Assembly (NCBI RefSeq): GCF_016827595.1
Contig: NZ_JAECMS010000001.1
Span: 981,655-1,045,654, forward strand
Length of the DNA stretch: 64,000 bases
From: Luteirhabdus pelagi
Lineage (GTDB): Bacteria; Bacteroidota; Bacteroidia; Flavobacteriales; Flavobacteriaceae
Reading direction: 5' to 3'
Shown one piece after another: positions 8,055-17,171 of this stretch. How positions within the stretch are numbered: position 1 is the first letter of the stretch; each line of letters opens with the position of its first letter. The notes beneath the pieces are model-generated. The model was not told where the DNA came from and did not search any database. It saw nothing but the letters and a program-made list of their open reading frames with translations. The translations under genes and the position numbers were made by a program.

Positions 8055-9917
8055 ATGAAAACTTCAATTTTTACATCACTCTTGCTAAGTGTGTTTCTGC
8101 TTAGTACTACAGTGTTCGGTCAAAAAGCCGAGCAGCCCGATTTTCGATATGATGTCGGAGCAAAAATCAACGAAATGACCCTTACCGAGGGCGGTACCAT
8201 GGTCGTCGCTACCAACGACGGACTTGTAGGTATAAAACCTGGCAGCAACGAACTGCTCTTCAACTTCATCGATTATGGTCGCGTGAAACCCGAAGAACTG
8301 TTTTATGTTCCACAAGCCCCGTATGTAATTGTTGGTCAGACCGGTTTTGCCAATATGTCGACCAAAAAAGCAGTTATCGATTATATCAGCGGAAAGAAAT
8401 TGTTCAGCACCGAAGACAACGGCTGGAAACAAGTTATGACCTGCGATGTTATCATGCCGCAAAATAAATTGGTGGTGAGCGGACAGCGACGAGCCGACGA
8501 GAAATATGCGTCGCAAGTAGCCGTATACGATCTTACTACTGGAGGTGAAGATTATCGCTTCAATCTAGTTGACCCAGGAAAAGTGACCATGAGAAATTAT
8601 TTGGTAAGTGGACGACCCCTATTGATGAAGGACAAATTACTTATTCCAACCAGTCAAGGGATTATCGCCAAGTCGAAAACCGGTGAAACGCTTTGGGACA
8701 ATGACCTAAAAAACATCGATTGGATGGTGGCGAATGAAGACGAGTCTGATATTTATGCGTTTGAAACGAATGACACCAATGCATGGACAAAGATCTATAA
8801 GGTTAGTCCGCAGGGAACCGAAGTATGGAGCGACGATGCAAAGGTGAAAGGAGTTGTGACCAATTTTGAAATATTGCCACAAGGATTGGCCGTAGTAAGC
8901 AATACGTACAATCAAGGAAAAGGAATCTTAGCAGGTGCGTCAGAGTCTAAAATCGCCATGTTAAGTGCTACCAATGGTGAAGATTTATGGGATAAGGCAC
9001 CCAAAACGAAAGGCTATGTGCAGCATTTCTATATTATGGAAGACGGTATCCTCTTCGGAATTCAAGAAGGCGGTATCAATAAAATCTCCTATGATGGAAA
9101 AACGCTATTTAAAAAGCCTTTGAAAACGGGTGAAAATATTCTTACCATGGCCGAAACGCCGCAAGGACTTATCTATATCACTTCCGAAGATGCCAATATT
9201 GTTAATTTGACAAATGGCGAACAAGTATGGAAGAAGCCTTTAAAATATAAACGTGCCGATGCCATTAGCTCTACCTACGACAGCAAGAATAGTCGGTATC
9301 TGATTAGTGCAGATGACGAACTCTTTGCGGTGGATGCGAATTCAGGTGAAGTGTCTACGCTTGCCGAAAGCAAGTTTGAAGGAAAGGAAGATCCGAGTCA
9401 TGTTGAAGTCAGAAATGATGGTATTTTACTGACCAGCGATCAGAACATGATGTTTTTAGATTGGGACGGTAATTCGAAATGGCATGAATACTATCGTGCA
9501 CCAGGAAAAAGTGCCTTTGGAGCCATTTTATCAGGAGTTATGGCGGTAGCGACAGCAGCGACGGCTATGGCTGCGTATAATGCCGCTAACCAAAATAGAA
9601 ATAAATTAGGCGCCTATACCGATAGAGGTGAACGCTATGCCGATTTAGGCGACGGGATGGCAATGGCATCCGGTGCTTCGGTCGCGGAAATGCTCCGAAG
9701 GTTTAAAGCCACTGCCGCAACAGCGGATGCTCAGTTTGTTCTTACAAAATTAGATGATGGCGTCGGCTTGGTAAAATTGAATAAGGACTCTGGTGCCATG
9801 GAAAAGGAAATCATTTTAAAAGATAAAAAACCAGAATACCAAGTAGATGAAATTGCAGGAGTCCTATACTATAAAGCCGACAACAATTCCATTTTTGCAT
9901 ACGATCTAACCAAATAA
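8055..9917 (+). CDS. Exported PQQ-like beta-propeller repeat protein
   Basis: 620 residues. The signal peptide (1-22) ends in VFGQ. The body is made of repeats of about 40-50 residues with strand patterns such as GKKLFSTEDNGWKQ, GETLWDNDLKN, GEDLWDKAPKT and GEQVWKKPLKY, which are the W-motif blades of PQQ-type propellers. Odd feature: an Ala-rich hydrophobic stretch near residues 492-515 (AILSGVMAVATAATAMAAYN) interrupts the propeller. Role unknown; periplasmic or surface scaffold is likely. It is followed by a strong terminator and preceded by a 22-bp element promoter. Confidence 0.75.
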   Translation: MKTSIFTSLLLSVFLLSTTVFGQKAEQPDFRYDVGAKINEMTLTEGGTMVVATNDGLVGIKPGSNELLFNFIDYGRVKPEELFYVPQAPYVIVGQTGFANMSTKKAVIDYISGKKLFSTEDNGWKQVMTCDVIMPQNKLVVSGQRRADEKYASQVAVYDLTTGGEDYRFNLVDPGKVTMRNYLVSGRPLLMKDKLLIPTSQGIIAKSKTGETLWDNDLKNIDWMVANEDESDIYAFETNDTNAWTKIYKVSPQGTEVWSDDAKVKGVVTNFEILPQGLAVVSNTYNQGKGILAGASESKIAMLSATNGEDLWDKAPKTKGYVQHFYIMEDGILFGIQEGGINKISYDGKTLFKKPLKTGENILTMAETPQGLIYITSEDANIVNLTNGEQVWKKPLKYKRADAISSTYDSKNSRYLISADDELFAVDANSGEVSTLAESKFEGKEDPSHVEVRNDGILLTSDQNMMFLDWDGNSKWHEYYRAPGKSAFGAILSGVMAVATAATAMAAYNAANQNRNKLGAYTDRGERYADLGDGMAMASGASVAEMLRRFKATAATADAQFVLTKLDDGVGLVKLNKDSGAMEKEIILKDKKPEYQVDEIAGVLYYKADNNSIFAYDLTK

Positions 9918-9968
9918 AGACTAAACTTTGTTTAGCAGCCAATGGTATTGAGGAGTGTCATTGGTTTG

Positions 9969-10008
9969 CAAAACCCCAATCGATTTACGAGCGGGGTTTT
10001 GATTTTTT
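9969..10008 (+). terminator. Terminator after beta-propeller gene
   Basis: Nine-base perfect stem CAAAACCCC/GGGGTTTTG with a 15-nt loop, followed by ATTTTTT. Confidence 0.8.
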
Positions 10009-10038
10009 AGTATTTTGGTAGTAACTAACCAACTGATT

Positions 10039-12003
10039 ATGAAATATAAACTTTTGCTCTGCACCCTAGTGCTGGCAACTTTTTTTGCTCGGGCACAATC
10101 CGTTCAACAGCAGATCGACAGTCTGATGCAACTAGCTGAAAAAAGCAACGACTCGGCGAAGCTTCGCATCTACAATCGTGTCAGTTTTTACTATATCTTC
10201 AACGATAAACCTAAAGCAAAGGAGCTTTTAACGAAAGGATTACGACTTTCCAAGGAACGCAATGTTCCTTTTTCAGAAACCGAAATAACCAACACCTATG
10301 GTATTTTGATGGATGTTTCGGGTAAAGCTGATTCGGCAAGAATCTATTTTGAAAAAGCATTGGATCTCAGTAATGCTAGAAAGTATGATAACATCAAGGT
10401 GATGGCCATCAACAACCTTGGGATGTATCATTGGAATAGAGGTGAATACGAAACGGCGTTGGACTATTTTTTTCAGGCGTTGGATTTTAGTCGGAGTAAA
10501 AAAGGTGATTGGGGAAATGACGCTGTTTATCTAAACAATATCGGTCTGATTTATCAGGAAATGGGGCAATGGGATAAGGCGTTACAGTACCATGATGAAG
10601 CCTATAAGTATCGAAAGGAGAATAATGTTATCAACGAAATCCCTATTTCCTTGAATAATATGGCCATTGTTTATAAGGAAAAAGGCGACTTAACGCTTGC
10701 CGAAAAAACCGCGAAAGAAGCGATAGATGCTGCTGAGTTCGCCAATGAAACCCAAACGGTCTATAATGCTATGAATACGTTGGCGAACGTGTATGTGAAA
10801 AAGGAAGAAGCCAATAAAGCAATTCCATTGTTAGAGGAGATCATTTCCGGGAGAAATAAAACCAACATCGACCGGAGGAGCAATTTGTCTGCTATTTCAA
10901 CTATCATAAATCTTTATAACCAAAATGGGAATTTGGAAGCTGCTCGCAGCTATGTGAAACAAGGAGAAGCTTTGTTACAGGAGTTTTCCCTTACTGGAAA
11001 TGCCGTTGCTGGTTTTTATAGAGATGCTGCGGAAACGAACTACAGAAGCAGCAATATCAACGCTGGCAATGAGTATTTGGAGCGCTACGAATCGCTTCGC
11101 GATAGTATCTATTCTTCTGAAAGTGCCGAAAAACTAGCAGCACTGGAAACAAAATACAACGTTGCCGAGAAGGAACGCGATTTGGCCCAAACCAGAGCAA
11201 ATCTAGCGGAGAAAGATTTAGAAGTACGACGAAAAAACACCTTATTGTACGGAAGTTTTGGCTTGGCACTCCTATTGGCCCTTATTGGCTATTTGGTCTA
11301 TAGCCAACAAAAACTGAAGAACCGTCAGCTTCAAAAAGAAAGTGAGCTTAGGTCTGCCCTTGCGCGTATCGAAACACAAAACAAGCTTCAGGAACAACGG
11401 TTACGCATTTCACGCGATCTTCACGATAACATTGGGGCGCAATTAACCTTTATCATTTCCTCCATCGATAACTTAAAATATGGACTGAAGGATGCATCGA
11501 AACCTGTATTGGAGAAACTTAGTGGAATTAGTCAGTTTACCACCCAAACCATCTATGAGCTTCGGGATACGATTTGGGCGATGAATAAAGAGAAAATTAC
11601 TGCGGAGGACCTGCAAGGACGTATCAGCAACTTTATGGAGAAGGCGAGAGTCGCTTCAGAAGATGTGAATTTCAACTTCAACATTTCAGAAGAGATTGCT
11701 ACCGAAACCACTTTTTCATCGGTTCAGGGCATGAACGTCTATCGCATTATTCAGGAAAGCGTGAACAATGCGTTGAAATATGCCGAAGCCAACAATATCA
11801 ATGTTCGCATCACTTCAGAGAATAAGAGCATCATCACAAAAATTGAAGATGATGGAAAGGGCTTTTCTACTACTGAAGTGGCTGGCGGCAACGGCTTGAA
11901 CAATATCAAAAAACGTGCTCACGATCTTGGTGGCGAAGCGACTATTTCTTCTTCACCAGAAACCGGAACAAAAGTAGAAGTCACGTTCCCGAAACCTGAA
12001 TAA
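10039..12003 (+). CDS. TPR-containing sensor histidine kinase (HisKA_3 / NarX-like type)
   Basis: 654 residues from ATG 10039; an upstream TTG would add eight residues before the clear signal peptide (MKYKLLLCTLVLATFFARAQ) and was not used. Order: signal peptide, periplasmic TPR array (about 25-355), coiled coil, one membrane helix (about 399-420), coiled coil, dimerisation/phosphoacceptor motif SRDLHDNIGAQL (His near 461), and HATPase with ESVNNALKYA (N box), DDGKGF and GGNGLNNIKKRA (G boxes). It is predicted to phosphorylate the LuxR-type regulator encoded 330 nt downstream. Periplasmic TPRs suggest sensing of a protein or envelope partner. Confidence 0.9.
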   Translation: MKYKLLLCTLVLATFFARAQSVQQQIDSLMQLAEKSNDSAKLRIYNRVSFYYIFNDKPKAKELLTKGLRLSKERNVPFSETEITNTYGILMDVSGKADSARIYFEKALDLSNARKYDNIKVMAINNLGMYHWNRGEYETALDYFFQALDFSRSKKGDWGNDAVYLNNIGLIYQEMGQWDKALQYHDEAYKYRKENNVINEIPISLNNMAIVYKEKGDLTLAEKTAKEAIDAAEFANETQTVYNAMNTLANVYVKKEEANKAIPLLEEIISGRNKTNIDRRSNLSAISTIINLYNQNGNLEAARSYVKQGEALLQEFSLTGNAVAGFYRDAAETNYRSSNINAGNEYLERYESLRDSIYSSESAEKLAALETKYNVAEKERDLAQTRANLAEKDLEVRRKNTLLYGSFGLALLLALIGYLVYSQQKLKNRQLQKESELRSALARIETQNKLQEQRLRISRDLHDNIGAQLTFIISSIDNLKYGLKDASKPVLEKLSGISQFTTQTIYELRDTIWAMNKEKITAEDLQGRISNFMEKARVASEDVNFNFNISEEIATETTFSSVQGMNVYRIIQESVNNALKYAEANNINVRITSENKSIITKIEDDGKGFSTTEVAGGNGLNNIKKRAHDLGGEATISSSPETGTKVEVTFPKPE

Positions 12004-12050
12004 TACGTCAGTTGCCCTATGGGATTCCAAAACCGTTTGCCTTATCTTTC
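12004..12050 (+). promoter_or_regulatory. Promoter with 22-bp element, copy 4 (weaker match)
   Basis: TACGTCAGTTG followed by CCCTATGGGAT (12004-12025) begins right after the kinase stop codon. Where copies 1-3 have ATTG it has ATGG, and 20 nt later it has TATCTTTC (12043-12050). The spacing is identical to the other copies. It would transcribe the small membrane protein and the response regulator. Confidence 0.5.
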
Positions 12051-12066
12051 AGAATTAAAAAGAAAA

Positions 12067-12324
12067 ATGCCTGGTCTTTATATCATAACTACCTTCGTAC
12101 TAATAAGCGTAAGTTGCTTGGCATTATTCCGTTGGAAGAAGGAAGCTATGGAAAAACAACATCAACGAGTATTGATAAGCCTTGCAGATAATTTCAATGA
12201 ACACCAAGCACAGATCCATAAACGACAAACAGCATTGCATCGCTACGATTTTTTACGGTATAACCTGAGTGAAGTAATGGTAAAACAACCCGAAATAATT
12301 CTTGATAGCACCACCAATACTTAA
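12067..12324 (+). CDS. Small single-span membrane protein between kinase and regulator
   Basis: 85 residues from ATG 12067. The start was chosen because an ATG at 12019 lies inside the promoter element and upstream of the -7 box. Residues 2-20 (PGLYIITTFVLISVSCLAL) form a membrane helix or uncleaved signal. The rest is charged and probably helical (EKQHQRVLISLADNFNEHQAQIHKRQ). I know no family. Its position between a sensor kinase and its regulator suggests an accessory role in that system. Confidence 0.55.
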   Translation: MPGLYIITTFVLISVSCLALFRWKKEAMEKQHQRVLISLADNFNEHQAQIHKRQTALHRYDFLRYNLSEVMVKQPEIILDSTTNT

Positions 12325-12335
12325 AGCAACTTCCT

Positions 12336-12989
12336 ATGCAACCATTGAAAATTGCCATAACCGACGACAACAGCTTTTTGATAAATGCAATCAAGGAGAA
12401 ACTTTCTTTTTTCGATGACATTCACCTGAAGTGTACGGCAACCAACGGTAGCGATTTATTGACGCAATTGGAGGAAAACCACAATGTAGATGTTATTTTG
12501 ATGGACATCGAAATGCCGGTACTGAACGGTATTGAAACTACCCAGATGGTGAAACAAAAATATCCGCATATCAAAATCATTATGCTGACGGCCTTCGATA
12601 ATGACGAACATATTTTTAATGCGATAAAAGCGGGTGCCGACGGCTATTTGTTGAAGGAAATTCAACCTGATGAATTGTACAAAGGAATACAGGAAACCAT
12701 GAACGGTGGTGCTGCGATGAATCCATCCATAGCCCTTAAGACCTTACGACTGCTTCGTAATCCGACGGCGGTTGAAAATCAATCCGATAAAGAGGAAATT
12801 ACCTTATCGAAACGTGAAGTAGAGGTGTTGGAGCAAATTAGCAAAGGGCTTTCGTACACCGCCATTGCCGATAATCTATTCATTTCACCCAGTACGGTTC
12901 GAAAACACATTGAAAATATCTATAAAAAGCTTCAGGTTCATAGCAAGATTGAAGCCGTGCAAAAGGCAAAACGGCATAATATTATTTAG
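12336..12989 (+). CDS. NarL/LuxR-type response regulator
   Basis: 217 residues. Receiver domain with acidic pocket D10-D11, phosphoacceptor D57 in ILMDIEMP, Thr in MLTAFD and Lys in LLKE; C-terminal LuxR helix-turn-helix (LSKREVEVLEQISKGLSYTAIADNLFISPSTVRKHI, about 151-190). All catalytic positions are canonical. It is 11 nt after the small membrane protein and is the evident partner of the TPR sensor kinase. I infer that it may bind the 22-bp element found at its own and three nearby promoters. Confidence 0.92.
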   Translation: MQPLKIAITDDNSFLINAIKEKLSFFDDIHLKCTATNGSDLLTQLEENHNVDVILMDIEMPVLNGIETTQMVKQKYPHIKIIMLTAFDNDEHIFNAIKAGADGYLLKEIQPDELYKGIQETMNGGAAMNPSIALKTLRLLRNPTAVENQSDKEEITLSKREVEVLEQISKGLSYTAIADNLFISPSTVRKHIENIYKKLQVHSKIEAVQKAKRHNII

Positions 12990-13020
12990 CTTAACAATTC
13001 CTTACGATCTACCTGTTAAG
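12990..13020 (+). repeat. Inverted repeat after response regulator
   Basis: CTTAACA and TGTTAAG separated by 17 nt, beginning directly after the regulator stop codon. There is no T run, so it is a poor terminator. It could be a weak terminator or a binding site. Confidence 0.3.
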
Positions 13021-13085
13021 AATGCTTAAAAATGTTCTCCAACTAACTTAGGTTTGCTATACTTCGACCAAAATATTGAAGTATC

Positions 13086-13994
13086 ATGAGAACATTATTT
13101 TTAATTTTATTTTCAACCCTAATCGTATCCTGCAGTGATGATGATAGTTCATCTCCAAATATCGATTTCCCGGAAACACCTGGGCTGACATACGCAGTAA
13201 GTAACGAAGATTTTTCGACTACCTACAACAGTTTGAGAAGTGCTATTCAAAGCAATTCGAATATCCAGATTATCGCTGAGATTAATCATTCCACCAATGC
13301 GCAAAATATTGGCGAGAGTTTACGGAATACGCGTGTCATCATTTTTGGAAACCCAACCTTGGGAACACCCATTATGCAAGAGAACCAATTGGCCGGTTTA
13401 GACCTCCCTCAAAGAATAATGGTATATGAAAATGGCGATGGTGATGTGTTTGTAGCGTACAATAGCACCTCTTACTTATCCTCAAGATATAATGTTGGAA
13501 ATGTGAACACCTTACAGCAAATCGGCCAGGCGTTAGAAAATTTCACCACCAACACCACGAGCAATAGTATTTCCAGCAATCCTGCTACCGTATCAAACAA
13601 TCAAGGTATTATTAGTATAGATAGTAACAACGATTTCAATACTACCTATAACAGTCTTCGGAATGCTGTATCAGACAATCCCGATCTATTATTGGTAGCG
13701 GAAGTAAATCATCAAGCCAATGCACAAACGGCAAATTTAGACTTGAATCCAACTCGCCTAATTGTATTTGGAAATCCGAGTTTAGGAACACCCTTAATGC
13801 AGGATGCACAAACGACTGCGATCGATTTGCCACAGAAGGTATTGGTTTGGGAAGATGAAGATGGAAGCGTAAAAATTTCGTACAACAATCCTCCCTACCT
13901 TCAACAACGACATGGCATTTCAACTGCCCAAGATGAAAACTTGGATACGATTAAAAACGCGTTGCAAAACCTTGCCATCGACGCGGCAAACTAA
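13086..13994 (+). CDS. Lipoprotein with two tandem DUF302 domains
   Basis: 302 residues. The lipoprotein signal ends at Cys 17 (LIVSCSDDDSSS). Two homologous halves follow. Each begins with TTYNSLR, continues AEINHSTNAQN / AEVNHQANAQT, then has the block IIFGNPTLGTPIMQ / IVFGNPSLGTPLMQ, then LPQRIMVYENGDG / LPQKVLVWEDEDG. These are DUF302 features (a small alpha-beta domain). DUF302 is usually single and about 130 residues long. Function unknown. The gene overlaps the convergent amidase by 4 nt at the stop codons. Confidence 0.85.
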   Translation: MRTLFLILFSTLIVSCSDDDSSSPNIDFPETPGLTYAVSNEDFSTTYNSLRSAIQSNSNIQIIAEINHSTNAQNIGESLRNTRVIIFGNPTLGTPIMQENQLAGLDLPQRIMVYENGDGDVFVAYNSTSYLSSRYNVGNVNTLQQIGQALENFTTNTTSNSISSNPATVSNNQGIISIDSNNDFNTTYNSLRNAVSDNPDLLLVAEVNHQANAQTANLDLNPTRLIVFGNPSLGTPLMQDAQTTAIDLPQKVLVWEDEDGSVKISYNNPPYLQQRHGISTAQDENLDTIKNALQNLAIDAAN

Positions 13995-15649
13995 TTGCTA
14001 TAGTCGCTTGGAATTTTACGGATAGGATGTGCTTTTTCAATTGCATATCCTAGTCGAAGCAACGAAACTTCAGTGAATGGAGCACTTATCAATGTTAGGT
14101 TGATGGGTTCTCCATTTTCTTTATAGCCCATCGGAAGGGTTAGGCATGGGTGATGTGCCACCGCAGCATAAGCACTATGATAATTGTTGATGGAAAGAAT
14201 AGCATCAAGATTATGTTTTTCCATCGGTTCTTCAAAGTAGCGGGTTCCATTCTCCTGAAGCTGGCTGCGAAGTTTTTTGAAGTCTTCAACAGTAGTGCTA
14301 TCGGCCATAATGTCATCAAATATTCCTTGATCGTAGGGCATTCGTTTTACGCTGTCCGCTTGATTGAAGGCCATGATATCCTGAAGATTTTTCACCTTAC
14401 TTTTTTCTGAAGACCGTTCCGCTAAATACTTCGGCAGATCTTCCTTCATCTCCAAGTTCAAAAGCGTTAGAAATCCATTTAGTGATACCTCCGGTGGATC
14501 GAAAGAAACAATTTCAGCACCTTCTTTTTCGAGTTTCTTAATGGTTTCCGCATAAATGGAATCCTGCATTAAGCTATTAAAAACACCCAACCGTATTCCT
14601 TCGAGGCTTCCGTTTTTAATCGTTTGGACATAACTTCTTTCTCTTGAAACCGTTACCGTATCGGAAGCATCCTTTCCTGACATAGCTTCCAATAAAATAG
14701 CTGCATCCATCACCGATTTCGCCATTGGTCCAGGCGTGTCTAATGTATGTGAAATGGGAATAATCCCCGTTCTGCTCAACACCCCAACCGTCGGCTTTAA
14801 ACCAACCAGAGAGTTTTGTGACGAAGGTGAAATAATACTCCCTGCCGTTTCGGTGCCCACAGCTGCCACGGCGTAATTGGCTGCAGTTGCCGTTCCGCTT
14901 CCCGCACTACTTCCTCCGGTTTCAAACTCTTTTCGACCGTACGGATTTAGGGTCTGTCCGCCCACGGCGCTATAGCCCAACGGGCATCCTTGACAGAAAT
15001 AATACGCCCATTCACTTAAATTCACCTTTCCTAGAATGATAGCTCCTTCTTTTCGCAACTGCTGTACTATAAAAGCATCTTTTGAAGGTTGGTTCTCCTC
15101 TAGCACCTTCGCTCCCGCCGTCGTTTTCATATCCTTGGTATCGATATTGTCCTTTAGAAGAATTGGCATTCCGTAGAGCGTGTTGGATGCGTTGCTTTTA
15201 TTTTTATCTCGTTCTCGAGCCAACGCTACTGCATTTGGATTTAATGCCATGATAGTGTGAAGTGATTTTTCTGCATCTAATTCATAGTTGTAGATACGTT
15301 TCAAGTAGAAAAGCGTAAGTTCCTCATAGGTAAATTTTTCTTCTGTAATATGCTGTTGAAGCGTTGCGATATCCTGTTCCAACACGAGGGGTTTCAATTC
15401 GGCGTAGCGTTCTTCTGAAAAATTGGAAACTTCTTCATACAAAGGTTGAAACACTTCATTCTTATCCTGATACACAGATTGAATAACCTTAAACCGCATC
15501 CGCTCGGTTTCATGTTCCTGCTGTTGGGCGATTTCTTCCGTTTCATCATAGGCGTTCCACAGTACAATTTCTTCAGTTTCAGGTTCTGTTTCGGTTTTAC
15601 AACCTATTAGTAAAAGGCTTACTAAAAGGAAAGAAAGAATCGTTCGCAT
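13991..15649 (-). CDS. Amidase-signature family lipoprotein
   Basis: 552 residues. Lipoprotein signal with Cys 17 (LLLIGCKTETE). The amidase-signature core has the Ser-cisSer-Lys triad: K166 in PILLKDNID, cis-Ser S247 in GGSSAGSG and nucleophile S271 in TETAGSIISP; the 24-residue spacing of the two serines matches the family. It hydrolyses an amide bond outside the inner membrane, substrate unknown; it is not the GatA subunit, which is cytosolic. It lies 76 nt after metK on the same strand, with a terminator between. Confidence 0.88.
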   Translation of the reverse strand: MRTILSFLLVSLLLIGCKTETEPETEEIVLWNAYDETEEIAQQQEHETERMRFKVIQSVYQDKNEVFQPLYEEVSNFSEERYAELKPLVLEQDIATLQQHITEEKFTYEELTLFYLKRIYNYELDAEKSLHTIMALNPNAVALARERDKNKSNASNTLYGMPILLKDNIDTKDMKTTAGAKVLEENQPSKDAFIVQQLRKEGAIILGKVNLSEWAYYFCQGCPLGYSAVGGQTLNPYGRKEFETGGSSAGSGTATAANYAVAAVGTETAGSIISPSSQNSLVGLKPTVGVLSRTGIIPISHTLDTPGPMAKSVMDAAILLEAMSGKDASDTVTVSRERSYVQTIKNGSLEGIRLGVFNSLMQDSIYAETIKKLEKEGAEIVSFDPPEVSLNGFLTLLNLEMKEDLPKYLAERSSEKSKVKNLQDIMAFNQADSVKRMPYDQGIFDDIMADSTTVEDFKKLRSQLQENGTRYFEEPMEKHNLDAILSINNYHSAYAAVAHHPCLTLPMGYKENGEPINLTLISAPFTEVSLLRLGYAIEKAHPIRKIPSDYSN

Positions 15650-15675
15650 CGGGAAAAGTTTTTCATAAAAATAAA

Positions 15676-15702
15676 GAAACCGTACTTATAAAGCACGGTT
15701 TC
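15676..15702 (-). terminator. Terminator after metK
   Basis: Eight-base perfect stem GAAACCGT/ACGGTTTC with an 11-nt loop. On the minus strand it is followed by a T-rich stretch. Confidence 0.7.
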
Positions 15703-15725
15703 ATAATTCTAGGCCACTATTTTTC

Positions 15726-16982
15726 CTATAAACTGAAGGCGTCTCGCACCTGATCTACATAATCTAGTTTTTCCCAAGTGAACAATTCCACTTCCCGCTT
15801 CACTTCTTCACCACTATAACTTTCAAAAACTTTTGTCACCGTTTCAGGCACACGCCCCATATGCCCATATGCCGCGGTTTCTACATAAATTGGATTCCGA
15901 AGTTTTAAGCGCTTTTCGATGGCGGCTGGTCGCATATCGAAGATTTCAGAAACTTTTTTAGCTATTTCACCATCGGTCATCTCTACTTTGGAGGTTCCGT
16001 GAGTGTTTACAAAAATGGAAGTTGGTTCCACCACACCAATCGCATAACTCACTTGCACCAATACCTCATCGGCAACACCCGCTGCCACTAAATTCTTTGC
16101 AATATGTCGTGATGCATAGGCGGCACTACGATCTACTTTACTCGGATCTTTTCCGCTAAAAGCACCTCCGCCATGGGCTCCTTTTCCACCGTAGGTATCC
16201 ACGATAATCTTTCGACCGGTAAGGCCCGTATCGCCGTGCGGCCCCCCAATTACAAACTTACCGGTGGGATTCACGTGGTAAATAATATCGTCGTTAAATA
16301 ATTTCTGAACGTATTCTGGCAACTGCTCACGGACGCGAGGAATCAAGATTTCCCTGACATCCTTCTTAATTTTCTGCTGCATGGCATCATCATCATCATC
16401 AAACGGATCGTGTTGGGTAGAAACTACGATAGACACGATACGTTGTGGAACGTTATCGTCGCTATACTCTATGGTAACCTGACTTTTGGAATCGGGTCGT
16501 AGGTACGGAATCATTTTTCCTTCGCGACGCAATTTTGCCAATTCGATTAGGATACTATGTGAAATCTCCAACGCCAACGGCATATAATGGGTTGTTTCGT
16601 TGGTGGCGTAGCCAAACATCATTCCTTGGTCGCCAGCACCCTGTTCTTCCTTATCGTCGCGATCTACCCCTTGATTTATTTCTTGGGATTGTTCGTGGAT
16701 GAGGGAAATAACCCCACAACTGTCACCGCTAAACTGATAGGCTCCTTTTGTGTACCCGATTTTATTGATCACTTTTCTAGCGATGTTTTGAACATCGAGG
16801 TAGGTGTCGCTTTTTACTTCACCTGCTAGCACCACTTGCCCAGTTGTAACCAACGTTTCACAGGCCACTTTCGATTCTGGATCGAAGGCAAGGAAATGAT
16901 CTAATAGAGCGTCACTAATTTGGTCAGCAACTTTATCGGGATGTCCTTCAGAAACGCTTTCCGAAGTAAATAAATAAGCCAT
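15726..16982 (-). CDS. metK: S-adenosylmethionine synthetase
   Basis: 418 residues, full length. The signatures [12 protein letters not shown] (N-terminal ATP/metal site), [12 protein letters not shown] and [19 protein letters not shown] are all present. It makes SAM from methionine and ATP in the cytosol. It is divergent from an Rrf2 regulator gene next to a PAPS reductase, linking it loosely to sulfur assimilation. A leader of about 130 nt with strong secondary structure precedes it, suggesting feedback control at the RNA level. Confidence 0.97.
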   Translation of the reverse strand: MAYLFTSESVSEGHPDKVADQISDALLDHFLAFDPESKVACETLVTTGQVVLAGEVKSDTYLDVQNIARKVINKIGYTKGAYQFSGDSCGVISLIHEQSQEINQGVDRDDKEEQGAGDQGMMFGYATNETTHYMPLALEISHSILIELAKLRREGKMIPYLRPDSKSQVTIEYSDDNVPQRIVSIVVSTQHDPFDDDDDAMQQKIKKDVREILIPRVREQLPEYVQKLFNDDIIYHVNPTGKFVIGGPHGDTGLTGRKIIVDTYGGKGAHGGGAFSGKDPSKVDRSAAYASRHIAKNLVAAGVADEVLVQVSYAIGVVEPTSIFVNTHGTSKVEMTDGEIAKKVSEIFDMRPAAIEKRLKLRNPIYVETAAYGHMGRVPETVTKVFESYSGEEVKREVELFTWEKLDYVDQVRDAFSL

Positions 16983-17012
16983 AGATTTTTTTTAAGGAGG
17001 AGAGATTGTGGT

Positions 17013-17127
17013 TCGCTTGCAGGAGTGTCTTCAAGAAACAACTGTTTTAGCATTTTTGGACACATGTGTTACTAGTGTCTGAGGTTGCAAGCAGGTCAAA
17101 TCTATCCTCTATTTTCGCACAAATATA
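17013..17127 (-). promoter_or_regulatory. Structured metK leader RNA, candidate SAM-responsive element
   Basis: The minus-strand -7 box TATATTTG (17127-17120) predicts a leader of about 130 nt. Within it GCTTGCA (17092-17086) can pair with TGCAAGC (17021-17015), closing a domain of about 78 nt. Inside, GACAC (17079-17075) pairs with GTGTC (17063-17059), and a second GACAC (17029-17025) can pair with the same GTGTC. CAAC (17087-17084) can also pair with GTTG (17042-17039), enclosing the A-rich block AAAAATGCTAAAA. The GCTAAA string resembles the ligand-binding strand of SAM-II riboswitches, but I could not fit the full SAM-II pseudoknot. Confidence 0.5.
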
Positions 17128-17171
17128 CCCAATTCGGCAATACTAAAAAAAGAAGTAACTTTAGCTCCCAA

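Noticed and set aside
7859-8104. An 81-codon frame overlapping the beta-propeller start
   Set aside because: It crosses a strong terminator, the heptamer repeats and a promoter, so it is not a gene.
8085-8516. 143-codon frame antisense to the beta-propeller gene
   Set aside because: Shadow frame opposite a well-supported exported protein.
17013-17127. SAM-I (S-box) riboswitch before metK
   Set aside because: The conserved SAM-I core sequences (AGAG...GAGGGA...GCAACC...GGTGC) are absent, although a GCAACC string occurs.
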